Positions 6,785-15,191 of a DNA stretch of 22,646 nt are shown here, piece by piece; positions within the stretch are counted from its first letter, which is position 1, and every line of letters begins with the position of its first letter. Source of the DNA: RGIG4608 sp045637205 (GTDB taxonomy: Bacteria; Bacillota; Clostridia; Oscillospirales; CAG-272); assembly GCA_045637205.1 (NCBI GenBank), contig JAZTYY010000072.1, forward strand, positions 1 through 22,646. Direction: 5' to 3'. The position numbers and the translations under genes were made by a program. The notes under the pieces are model-generated. The model made no database searches. It saw only the letters and a list, made by a program, of their open reading frames with translations, and was not told where the DNA came from.

Positions 6785-9700
6785 TTATTCAGTTACTACT
6801 ACTGCTTCTTCCGCCTGCTCAACGGGACGAGCATTAACGTTATGGTAGCACTTCATACCTGTACCTGCAGGAATGAGCTTACCAATAATTACGTTCTCTT
6901 TAAGACCTCTCAAGTGGTCGATCTTACCGTTTGTAGCAGCGTCAGTAAGAACTCTTGTTGTTTCCTGGAAGGAAGCTGCTGACAAGAAGGATTCTGTAGC
7001 AAGAGCAGCCTTGGTAATACAAAGAAGAACGTGCTCATATGTTGCAAGCTCAAGATCAATTTCACCTGCATCAATTCTTGCCTGAACCTTATTGTTCTCT
7101 GCTTCAAATTCAGAAACGTCAACAACTGAGCCAGAGAGAAGATCTGTGTTACCGGGATTCAAAACTCTAAGCTTTCTTGTCATCTGACGAGCAATAATTT
7201 CAATGTGCTTATCGTTAACAGAAACGGACTGTCCACGGTAAACCTTCTGTGTTTCAGTAATAATGTAGGAATAAACCTCATCAATACCCTGAATACGAAG
7301 GATATCCGCAGGAGCCTTACTACCTTCAGTAAGAACCTCGCCCTTTGTTACGTGCTGGCCGTCAACAATTGCAAGCTTTGTACCGTAAGGAATAGCATAT
7401 TTAACCTGTTCGCCTGTTTCGTCACTTGTAACAAATACATCGTGAACGTTAGCATTTTCACCAAGCTGAACACGAGCGATACCTGTATGTTCACTCATGA
7501 TAGCAGCCTTCTTGGGCTGACGAGCTTCAAAGAGCTCTTCAACTCTGGGAAGACCCTGTGTAATATCGCTACCAGCGACACCACCGGAGTGGAACGTTCT
7601 CATTGTAAGCTGTGTACCAGGTTCACCGATGGACTGAGCAGCAATGATACCAACTGCTTCACCAACGCTTACCTTCTTACCAGAAGCAAGGTCAGCACCG
7701 TAGCAGTGTGCACATACACCATGCTTAGCATGACACTGGATAAGAGAACGAATGTGTACCTTCTTAATTCCAGCCTTTTCAATTGCCTTTGCCTGTTCAT
7801 CAGAGATCATTTCGTCGTCACCAACGATAACAACACCTGTTTCAGGATGAACGATTTCGCCAATAGTATATCTACCGATGATTCTATCGGAAAGTGTTTC
7901 AAGTACGTTGCCTTCCTTAACGTCAACGTTTTCACTTACCCAAGCACCGTGAGTTGTATCACACTTTTCTTCAGTAACGATAACGTCCTGAGAAACGTCA
8001 ACAAGACGACGTGTAAGGTAACCGGAGTCAGCAGTTCTAAGCGCTGTATCAGAAAGCGATTTACGAGAACCACGAGCACCCATGAAGTACTCAGTAATAT
8101 TAAGACCTTCACGGAAGTTAGATTTAATAGGAAGCTCAATTGTCTTACCGTTTGCAGCAAACATAAGACCACGCATACCTGCAAGCTGACGCATCTGCTG
8201 GATAGAACCACGGGCACCGGAATCCGCCATGATCTTGATGGGGTTGTAGGTGTCAAAGCTTCTAAGAAGAGCATCTGTAACTTCCTTGGTTGTCTGATCC
8301 CAAATCTTAACTACACTGTTGTAGCGTTCTTCTTCGGAAAGAGTACCACGGTTATAGTGCTTACGGATAACTTCAACCTTCTTTTCAGCTTCAGCAATGA
8401 AGGGTTTCTTTTCCTGAGGAATTGTCATATCGTAAACGGAGATTGAGAAAGAAGCACGAGTTGAGTACTTATAACCCATTTCCTTGATATTATCGAGCAT
8501 TTCTGCACAAACAGGTGTACCATTATATTTAATACATCTGTCGATAAGCTGACCGAGTTCCTTCTTCTTTGTTACAAACATAATTTCAAGGTCGAACGCC
8601 TTTTCGGGATCAGTTCTATCTACGAAACCAAGATTCTGAGGAATTGCCTGGTTGAAGATAAGACGACCAAGAGTTGCATCAATTACCTTTGACTGCATTA
8701 CGCCGTCAATTTCCTTTTCAACTCTAACCTTAATAGGAGCATGGAGACCAAGAACCTTATTTTCGTAAGCCATAACTGCTTCGTTGAAGTTACGGAATAC
8801 CATGCCTTCACCAGGTTCACCGGGCTTATCCATTGTAAGATAGTAAGAACCGAGAATCATATCCTGAGAAGGAATTGTTACTGCACGACCGTCAACGGGC
8901 TTAAGAAGGTTGTTAGCGGAAAGCATAAGGAATCTTGCTTCAGCCTGAGCTTCAGCAGAAAGAGGTACGTGAACGGGCATCTGGTCACCGTCGAAGTCCG
9001 CGTTAAACGCAGGACATACAAGGGGGTGAAGCTTGATTGCGCGTCCCTCAACGAGCACGGGCTCAAACGCCTGAATAGAAAGACGGTGGAGTGTAGGTGC
9101 ACGGTTGAGCATTACGGGGTGTTCCTTGATTACGTTTTCAAGAGCATCCCATACCTCGGGATACATATATGCCTTATCTATCTTCTTCTGCGCTTCCTTT
9201 ACGTTAGTTGCCTTCTGCATTTCTGTAAGGCGCTTAACGATGAAGGGCTTGAACAATTCAAGAGCCATTTCCTTAGGAAGACCGCACTGATAAATCTTGA
9301 GATTAGGACCTACAACGATAACGGAACGACCTGAATAGTCAACACGTTTACCGAGCAAGTTCTGACGGAAACGTCCCTGCTTACCTCTAAGCATTTCAGA
9401 AAGGGACTTAAGAGCACGGTTGGAGGGACCTGTTACGGGCTTACCTCTTCTACCGTTATCAATAAGCGCGTCAACCGCTTCCTGAAGCATACGCTTTTCA
9501 TTTCTGATAACGATTTCAGGAGTACGAATCTCCATAAGCTTCTTAAGACGGTTATTACGGCTAATAACTCTACGGTAAAGCTCGTTAAGGTCGGAGGATG
9601 CGAATCTACCACCGTCAAGCTGTACCATAGGACGGATATCAGGAGGAAGAACGGGGATAGCATCAAGAATCATCCATTCAAGCTTATTGCCTGACTTCTT

Positions 9701-10348
9701 AAACGCCTGAACAACCTCAAGACGCTTAATAATTCTTGTCTTTTTCTGTCCCTTTGCATCCTTAAGCTTATTCTTAAGGTCTTCAGCAAGTTCTTCTACG
9801 TTAATACCCTGGAGCAATTCCTTAATTGCTTCAGCACCCATACCTGTTCTAAAGGCATTTCCATACATTTCACGGTATTCGATGTACTGCTTTTCGCTAA
9901 GCACGTCACCCTTCTTAAGAGGTGTATCGCCACCGTCAAGAACCACGTTCTCTGCAAAGTAGAGAACCTGTTCAAGATGCTTGGGAGAAATGTCAAGAAC
10001 CATGGGGATTCTTGCGGGAATTGATTTAAAATACCAGATGTGAGAGATGGGAGTCGCAAGCTCGATGTGTCCCATTCTTTCACGTCTTACCTTCTTGGTT
10101 GTAACATCTACGCCACACTTTTCACATTTGTGAACGCCCTTATTGTGCATGTTCTTATACTTACCGCACATACAAGCGCCATCCTTAGTAGGACCAAAGA
10201 TACGTTCGCAGAAAAGACCGCCAACCTCTGCTTTAAGTGTTCTGTAGTTAATAGTCTCGGGTTTGGTAACCTCACCGTAAGACCATTCTCTTATCATTTC
10301 GGGAGATGCAAGACCTATCTTTATGGAATTAAATTCATTGTGTTCCAT
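6785..10348 (-). CDS. rpoC: DNA-directed RNA polymerase subunit beta'
   Basis: Beta' carries the catalytic metal site of RNA polymerase and much of the DNA clamp. The 1187-residue protein has the N-terminal zinc site CMCGKYKNMHNKGVHKCEKC (Cys 59, 61, 75, 78). The invariant active-site motif NADFDGD is at 449-455; after it comes QMPVHVPLS, where QMAVHVPLS is the usual wording. The bridge-helix and trigger-loop region includes GVAGSDITQGLPRVEELFEA. A second Cys cluster includes CHAKHGVCAHC. Length is typical of Firmicutes without the large insertions of proteobacterial beta'. The ATG at 10348 lies 24 bases after the rpoB stop, with AAGGGG upstream. Co-transcription with rpoB is expected and the unit ends at the terminator at 6741-6776. 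Confidence 0.98.
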   Translation of the reverse strand: MEHNEFNSIKIGLASPEMIREWSYGEVTKPETINYRTLKAEVGGLFCERIFGPTKDGACMCGKYKNMHNKGVHKCEKCGVDVTTKKVRRERMGHIELATPISHIWYFKSIPARIPMVLDISPKHLEQVLYFAENVVLDGGDTPLKKGDVLSEKQYIEYREMYGNAFRTGMGAEAIKELLQGINVEELAEDLKNKLKDAKGQKKTRIIKRLEVVQAFKKSGNKLEWMILDAIPVLPPDIRPMVQLDGGRFASSDLNELYRRVISRNNRLKKLMEIRTPEIVIRNEKRMLQEAVDALIDNGRRGKPVTGPSNRALKSLSEMLRGKQGRFRQNLLGKRVDYSGRSVIVVGPNLKIYQCGLPKEMALELFKPFIVKRLTEMQKATNVKEAQKKIDKAYMYPEVWDALENVIKEHPVMLNRAPTLHRLSIQAFEPVLVEGRAIKLHPLVCPAFNADFDGDQMPVHVPLSAEAQAEARFLMLSANNLLKPVDGRAVTIPSQDMILGSYYLTMDKPGEPGEGMVFRNFNEAVMAYENKVLGLHAPIKVRVEKEIDGVMQSKVIDATLGRLIFNQAIPQNLGFVDRTDPEKAFDLEIMFVTKKKELGQLIDRCIKYNGTPVCAEMLDNIKEMGYKYSTRASFSISVYDMTIPQEKKPFIAEAEKKVEVIRKHYNRGTLSEEERYNSVVKIWDQTTKEVTDALLRSFDTYNPIKIMADSGARGSIQQMRQLAGMRGLMFAANGKTIELPIKSNFREGLNITEYFMGARGSRKSLSDTALRTADSGYLTRRLVDVSQDVIVTEEKCDTTHGAWVSENVDVKEGNVLETLSDRIIGRYTIGEIVHPETGVVIVGDDEMISDEQAKAIEKAGIKKVHIRSLIQCHAKHGVCAHCYGADLASGKKVSVGEAVGIIAAQSIGEPGTQLTMRTFHSGGVAGSDITQGLPRVEELFEARQPKKAAIMSEHTGIARVQLGENANVHDVFVTSDETGEQVKYAIPYGTKLAIVDGQHVTKGEVLTEGSKAPADILRIQGIDEVYSYIITETQKVYRGQSVSVNDKHIEIIARQMTRKLRVLNPGNTDLLSGSVVDVSEFEAENNKVQARIDAGEIDLELATYEHVLLCITKAALATESFLSAASFQETTRVLTDAATNGKIDHLRGLKENVIIGKLIPAGTGMKCYHNVNARPVEQAEEAVVVTE

Positions 10349-10372
10349 TTATTTATATCCCCTTTCCCTTAA

Positions 10373-13300
10373 TTAATCTTCATCGGCGAAGTCTGAATAT
10401 TCATCTTCATATACTTCACCAAACATATCGTCATTACCTTCCTCTGCGTCTTCGATAATGAAATTATCTGCAACGTCATCGGTTTCAACGTACTGCTCGA
10501 AATCTTCTTCATCTTCTTCCTTGAGGTTGAATGCTCTTGTTGAGTAAACAGGAGTTTCAGCTTCCTGGCAAAGAGTATTGAGTTCGATTTCATTTCCTTC
10601 TTCATCAAGCACTCTAATATCAAGAGCCAAAGACTGAAGTTCCTTAACAAGAACCTTGAAAGACTCAGGCACACCGGGAGTAGGAATGTTCTGTCCCTTA
10701 ATGATTGCCTCGTAAGCCTTTCTACGTCCATTGATATCGTCGGACTTAACTGTAAGGATTTCCTGAAGAGTATAAGCTGCACCGTATGCTTCAAGAGCCC
10801 AAACTTCCATTTCACCGAAACGCTGACCACCGAACTGTGCTTTACCACCGAGGGGCTGCTGTGTTACGAGAGAGTAAGGACCGTTGGAACGAGCGTGAAT
10901 CTTATCGTCAACGAGATGGTGGAGCTTGAGGTAATACATAATACCAACTGTTACGGGGTTATCGAAGGGTTCACCTGTTCTACCGTCGTAAAGTGTTGTC
11001 TTACCGTCAACAACTCTAAGTTTATTTTCAGCAAGAAGCTGAGCAAGATATTCTTGATCATTCTTCTGCTCATCTGTAAGCTTTTCAATGTGCTTTTCAC
11101 CGTTTTCGTCAACAGTTACGGAGATAAGCTCCTTACCGCTAACGTTTTCACCTGCGCGAATCTCACGGTAGAGACCTGCTGCTTCAAGGCATTCAACGAT
11201 GTCGCGTTCATTTGCACCGTCAAAGACGGGTGTCATAATCTTCCAGCCAAGCTTTCTTGCGGCAATACCAAGGTGTACCTCAAGAACCTGACCGATGTTC
11301 ATACGTGAAGGAACGCCCAATGGGTTAAGAACGATATCAAGAGGTGTACCGTCGGGAAGGAAGGGCATGTCTTCGGGAGGAAGGATACGTGAAACGACAC
11401 CCTTGTTACCGTGACGACCAGCCATCTTGTCACCAACAGAAATCTTTCTCTTCTGTGCGAGATAGATTCTAACGCTCTTATTTACACCGGCAGGAAGCTC
11501 GTCGCCATTTTCGTGGGAGAACACCTTAACGTCAACAACGATACCACTTTCACCGTGAGGAACACGGAGAGATGTATCTCTAACTTCTCTTGCCTTTTCA
11601 CCGAAGATTGCACGAAGGAGTCTTTCTTCACTTGTGGGCTCTGTTTCACCCTTAGCAGTGATCTTACCAACAAGGATATGACCTGCGCGAACTTCAGTTC
11701 CCTTCTTAACGATACCTTCAGCATTAAGATCCTTAAGAGCATCATCACCAACGTTGGGGATTTCTCTTGTAATTTCTTCCGGACCAAGCTTTGTATCACG
11801 TGCTTCGTGTGTATATTCTTCTATATGAAGAGATGTGTAAACGTCATCTCTTACAAGCTTTTCATTGAGGAGTACAGCGTCCTCGTAGTTGTAACCTTCC
11901 CAAGTCATAAAGCCGATGAGGGCATTCTTACCAAGAGAAAGTTCACCCATATCGGTAGCAGGACCGTCAGCGATAACCTGACCAACCTCAATTCTTTCGC
12001 CTCTGTCAACGATAGGACGCTGATTGAAGCAAGTTCCCTGGTTAGTTCTCTTGAACTTGATAAGGTAGTATGTTTCCTTATGTCCGTCGTCGCAAAGGAT
12101 TACAACCTTATCTGCGTCAACGTAGTCAACAACACCTGCAACCTTAGATGTAATAACAACACCAGAGTCAACAGCTGCCGCATATTCCATACCCGTACCT
12201 ACGATGGGAGAGTCTGTTACCATAAGAGGAACTGCCTGCTTCTGCATGTTAGATCCCATCAACGCACGAGAGTTGTCGTCGTTTTCAAGGAAAGGAATAC
12301 AAGCTGTAGCAACGGATACAACCATCTTAGGAGCAACGTCCATATAGTCAACGTTTGCAGCGTCAACTTCAACGATTTCTGTCTTATCACGTGCTGTTAC
12401 ACGAGCTCTTACGAAGCAATTATCATCATCAAGCTGCTCGTTAGCCTGAGCAACGATATAATTGTCTTCAGTATCAGCAGTCATGTATTCGAATTCGTCA
12501 GTAACAAGGTGACGAACCACACCGTTTTCTTCAATGTGCTTAACCTTACGGTAAGGTGTCATAATGAAGCCGTATTCGTTAATCTTAGCATAAGTTGTAA
12601 GATAAGTAATAAGACCGATGTTAGGACCTTCAGGTGTCTCGATGGGACACATTCTACCGTAGTGAGTATAGTGAACGTCACGAACGTCGAAGGATGCTCT
12701 ATCTCTTGAAAGACCGCCAGGACCAAGAGCAGAAAGTCTTCTCTTATGAGTAAGCTCAGCAAGAGGGTTGTTCTGGTCCATGAACTGTGAAAGCTGAGAA
12801 GATCCGAAGAATTCTCTGATTACAGTTACGATGGGTCTGATATTGATAAGTGCCTGAGGTGTGAGCTTTTCGTTATCCTGAGTTGTCATTCTCTCCTTAA
12901 TGATCTTGTCCATTCTGGAGAAGCCGATTCTCATTTGATTCTGAAGCTGTTCACCTACGGAACGGATACGACGGTTGCCAAGGTGGTCGATATCGTCGTA
13001 CTTACCAATTTCGTGAGTAAGGTTGAACAAGTAGTTGATAGAAGCAAAGATATCATCCTTTGTGATGTGCTTGGGGCAAAGCTTGTGCATGTTGAGCTTA
13101 ACTGCTTCCTTGAGTGCATCAAGGTCACCGCCAACCTCTTCCATAAGTGCAAGAAGAGCCTCAGTCTTTACCTTTTCTTTGATTCCACAGTCTACAAGGT
13201 CTGTTCCAATTATATATTCAGGTTCTAATGTGTTGTTTGAAAATACCTTAACAACGCTACCGTTGTCAAGTTCGAGAGAAACGGTGTTAACAGCCGCGTG

Positions 13301-14344
13301 TGCAATAGCGTCTGCAACCTCTCTTGTTGCTACTGTGCCCTTTTCATAAAGAATCTCACCTGTGATGGGAGATACAACGTCCTCAGCCAATCTATGATCC
13401 ACAATACGGTCAGCAATGTTAAGCTTCTTGTCGAACTTATATCTACCAACAGGCTGGATATCATATCTTCTTGCATCGAAGAAGTAGTTGTTAAGGAGTG
13501 TGTATGCGCTCTCAACAAGCGGAGGCTCACCGGGACGGAGTCTCTTATAAATTTCTTTAAGTGCTTCAACACCCGCAGAAGTATGATTTCTTGCTGCAAG
13601 CTCTTCACATTCATCCTTATCGAACGTTGCTACGAGCATTTCTTCATTACCGAAGATTGCATATACGTCATCTCTTGTTTCGATAGTAGAATGGTAATCA
13701 ACTACCTTGCCCTTTTCGTCAGTTTCTTCAGAAGGAACTACGCCAAGAGCTCTGATGAGCATTGTAATCGGCACTTTTCTGTTTTTATCTATACGTACCC
13801 AGACAACGTTATTGATGTCTGTTTCATATTCAAGCCATGCACCACGGTAAGGAATTACTGTGGCATTGTACATTCTTTTACCTGATTTATCAATTTCAGA
13901 AGCATAGTACATACCGGGAGAACGGATAATCTGAGAAACGATAACTCTCTCAGCACCGTTGATTACGAATGTACCTGTCTCTGTCATAATCGGGAATTCA
14001 CCCATGAAGATGTCAGTCTGCTTAACTTCGCCTGTCTGTTTATTTGTAAGACGAACGTTAACCTTCAAGGGAGCTGCATAGTTTACATCTCTCTCTTTGC
14101 ATTCTTCAACAGTATATTTGGGTTTCTGATCGAATGAGTAAGATACAAATTCGATTGAAAGGTTGCCCGAAAAGTCTGTGATCGGGGAAACGTCGCGAAG
14201 AACTTCTGCAAGTCCCTCTTCAAGGAACCACTTAAAAGACGCTGTTTGAATCTCAACAAGATTTGGGAGGTCAAGTGTGCTCTTATTCTTGGAGAAGCTC
14301 ATTCTTGTGGTTTTGCCCTGTTTGTGTTCTCTGATGTTGATCAT
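10373..14344 (-). CDS. rpoB: DNA-directed RNA polymerase subunit beta
   Basis: The beta subunit forms one side of the polymerase active-site cleft. I place the start at ATG 14344 (1323 residues), giving MINIREHKQGKTTRMSFSK, which matches the GKxTRxSF opening of the family. An upstream in-frame ATG at 14383 would read through a leader hairpin, and GGAG precedes the chosen start. The rifampicin region GSSQLSQFMDQNNPLAELTH (about 514-533) followed by KRRLSALGPGGL is wild type at the main resistance positions, so rifampicin susceptibility is predicted. LGGKAQFGGQRFGEMEVWAL marks the conserved C-terminal region. The last 48 residues (1276-1323) form an acidic tail with 25 Asp/Glu and no Lys or Arg. 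Unlike many bacteria, rplJ-rplL do not precede it; rpsT lies upstream on the opposite strand, and rpoB has its own promoter and leader. Confidence 0.97.
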   Translation of the reverse strand: MINIREHKQGKTTRMSFSKNKSTLDLPNLVEIQTASFKWFLEEGLAEVLRDVSPITDFSGNLSIEFVSYSFDQKPKYTVEECKERDVNYAAPLKVNVRLTNKQTGEVKQTDIFMGEFPIMTETGTFVINGAERVIVSQIIRSPGMYYASEIDKSGKRMYNATVIPYRGAWLEYETDINNVVWVRIDKNRKVPITMLIRALGVVPSEETDEKGKVVDYHSTIETRDDVYAIFGNEEMLVATFDKDECEELAARNHTSAGVEALKEIYKRLRPGEPPLVESAYTLLNNYFFDARRYDIQPVGRYKFDKKLNIADRIVDHRLAEDVVSPITGEILYEKGTVATREVADAIAHAAVNTVSLELDNGSVVKVFSNNTLEPEYIIGTDLVDCGIKEKVKTEALLALMEEVGGDLDALKEAVKLNMHKLCPKHITKDDIFASINYLFNLTHEIGKYDDIDHLGNRRIRSVGEQLQNQMRIGFSRMDKIIKERMTTQDNEKLTPQALINIRPIVTVIREFFGSSQLSQFMDQNNPLAELTHKRRLSALGPGGLSRDRASFDVRDVHYTHYGRMCPIETPEGPNIGLITYLTTYAKINEYGFIMTPYRKVKHIEENGVVRHLVTDEFEYMTADTEDNYIVAQANEQLDDDNCFVRARVTARDKTEIVEVDAANVDYMDVAPKMVVSVATACIPFLENDDNSRALMGSNMQKQAVPLMVTDSPIVGTGMEYAAAVDSGVVITSKVAGVVDYVDADKVVILCDDGHKETYYLIKFKRTNQGTCFNQRPIVDRGERIEVGQVIADGPATDMGELSLGKNALIGFMTWEGYNYEDAVLLNEKLVRDDVYTSLHIEEYTHEARDTKLGPEEITREIPNVGDDALKDLNAEGIVKKGTEVRAGHILVGKITAKGETEPTSEERLLRAIFGEKAREVRDTSLRVPHGESGIVVDVKVFSHENGDELPAGVNKSVRIYLAQKRKISVGDKMAGRHGNKGVVSRILPPEDMPFLPDGTPLDIVLNPLGVPSRMNIGQVLEVHLGIAARKLGWKIMTPVFDGANERDIVECLEAAGLYREIRAGENVSGKELISVTVDENGEKHIEKLTDEQKNDQEYLAQLLAENKLRVVDGKTTLYDGRTGEPFDNPVTVGIMYYLKLHHLVDDKIHARSNGPYSLVTQQPLGGKAQFGGQRFGEMEVWALEAYGAAYTLQEILTVKSDDINGRRKAYEAIIKGQNIPTPGVPESFKVLVKELQSLALDIRVLDEEGNEIELNTLCQEAETPVYSTRAFNLKEEDEEDFEQYVETDDVADNFIIEDAEEGNDDMFGEVYEDEYSDFADED

Positions 14345-14496
14345 TAATACAATCACTCCATTCAAAAATATTCGCCACCGCAATTTGCACTTTTTGCGGT
14401 GTTGCTAACCGTGGATTTTTCCTTATATATAAATAAGCGCCGTTTTTCGCCAATATACAAGGTCTAAAAAGGACATAGTTAGCAATTATATTGCAG
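14345..14496 (-). promoter_or_regulatory. Structured 5' leader of rpoB
   Basis: From the predicted start near 14496, about 150 bases precede rpoB. On the - strand, TTGCTAAC near the 5' end (plus 14478-14485) can pair perfectly with GTTAGCAA (plus 14402-14409), closing a loop of about 68 bases. Immediately beside it a hairpin forms from CACCGCAA (14394-14401) and TTGCGGTG (14376-14383), followed by GCGAATATTTTTG, which resembles a weak attenuator. The two helices abut with no unpaired base. Function is unknown; control of polymerase synthesis is an inference. Confidence 0.5.
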
Positions 14497-14502
14497 TTTA
14501 CT

Positions 14503-14531
14503 ATTTTATCACAACAATCAGAGATTGTCAA
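14503..14531 (-). promoter_or_regulatory. Sigma-A promoter of rpoBC
   Basis: On the - strand, a perfect TTGACA (14526-14531) and TAAAAT (14503-14508) are separated by 17 bases. The position gives a leader of about 150 bases. It is divergent from the rpsT promoter at 14606-14634. Confidence 0.85.
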
Positions 14532-14605
14532 TAGTTTTTTTGGAATTATTTTTATTATTTATGAAAAAATATGTAATTTTTTTAAAACTTTTTTCAAAAA
14601 AGCTA

Positions 14606-14634
14606 TTGCATTTTACTAAATTTTGTGTTATCAT
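14606..14634 (+). promoter_or_regulatory. Sigma-A promoter of rpsT
   Basis: TTGCAT (14606-14611) and TATCAT (14629-14634) are separated by 17 bases, with the transcript predicted to start about 80 bases before the rpsT start codon. The 70-odd bases between this and the rpoB -35 box are extremely AT-rich, typical of upstream elements of strong promoters. Confidence 0.7.
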
Positions 14635-14652
14635 ATGCAATGTATGGACGAG

Positions 14653-14684
14653 AACACTCGCACACCCTCTCAGGTGCCGGTGTT
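14653..14684 (+). promoter_or_regulatory. Two-stem leader hairpin before rpsT
   Basis: AACAC (14653-14657) pairs with GTGTT (14680-14684), and inside it CACC (14663-14666) pairs with GGTG (14673-14676) around a CTCTCA loop, with internal loops between. It ends 35 bases before the UUG start. Several ribosomal protein genes are controlled by their product through such leaders; I cannot name a matching characterised leader. Confidence 0.4.
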
Positions 14685-14719
14685 TACTGTTTCAGTATTT
14701 TATCAAGGAGGGTAAGGCT

Positions 14720-14986
14720 TTGGCAAATATTAAAAGTGCAAAAAAGCGCATAAAAGTTATTCAGGCTAAGACATTGCAGAACAAAATGTTCAAGACACAG
14801 CTTAAGACTGAAATCAAAAAATACGAAGCAGCTCTTGCAGCAGGAGACGTAGAACTCGCGCAGGCTACTTATAAGGCAGCAACAAAGAAAATTGACCAGG
14901 CAGCTTCTCGTGGCATTATCCACAAGAACGCAGCAGCTCACAAGAAGAGCCAGTTCACAAAGAAGCTTAACGCTTTGGGCAAATAA
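14720..14986 (+). CDS. rpsT: 30S ribosomal protein S20
   Basis: S20 binds 16S rRNA early in 30S assembly. I place the start at TTG 14720, giving 88 residues beginning (M)ANIKSAKKRIKV, the standard S20 opening. AAGGAGGG lies seven bases upstream. Longer in-frame extensions upstream do not look like protein. The rest is a basic, Ala/Lys-rich helical protein ending HKKSQFTKKLNALGK, with RGIIHKNAAAHKKS typical of the family. In E. coli rpsT also starts with UUG, and that codon takes part in autogenous control; the same choice here is suggestive. The gene is a single-gene unit, divergent from rpoB and followed by its own terminator. Confidence 0.96.
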   Translation: MANIKSAKKRIKVIQAKTLQNKMFKTQLKTEIKKYEAALAAGDVELAQATYKAATKKIDQAASRGIIHKNAAAHKKSQFTKKLNALGK

Positions 14987-14999
14987 TTTAAATAAAAAG

Positions 15000-15029
15000 A
15001 CGTACACTTCTCACCGTGTACGTTTTTTT
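15000..15029 (+). terminator. Terminator of rpsT
   Basis: ACGTACAC (15000-15007) and GTGTACGT (15016-15023) form a perfect 8-base stem with an 8-base loop, followed by a T run at 15023-15029. It starts 14 bases after the stop codon. Confidence 0.92.
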
Positions 15030-15100
15030 ATTTTTTTATTTTACTCTTATTTTGTCACATAATTTTCTAAAAATTAGCATATATTTTTACTTATTTTTTA

Positions 15101-15129
15101 TTGACTTTTTTATATATGTTTGTTATAAT
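15101..15129 (+). promoter_or_regulatory. Sigma-A promoter of the repeat/SH3-like protein gene
   Basis: TTGACT (15101-15106) and a perfect TATAAT (15124-15129) are 17 bases apart. The start codon follows about 55 bases after the predicted transcript start. Confidence 0.85.
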
Positions 15130-15191
15130 GTAATTAATCATATTTTAAATGTATATAAAGCATATTTGCTTATACCCGAAAGGAGAACAAA

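Noticed and set aside
7205..8446. 413-codon open frame antisense to rpoC
   Set aside because: It is a shadow of rpoC codon bias. There is no ribosome site, no family signal, and a low-complexity Cys/Thr/Asn composition.
11411..12709. 432-codon open frame antisense to rpoB
   Set aside because: It has the same cause as the antisense frames over tuf and rpoC; it is not a gene.
12712..12805. Possible rifampicin-resistance change in rpoB
   Set aside because: The cluster GSSQLSQFMDQNNPLAELTH followed by KRRLSALGPGG is wild type at the Gln, Asp, His and Ser positions usually mutated.
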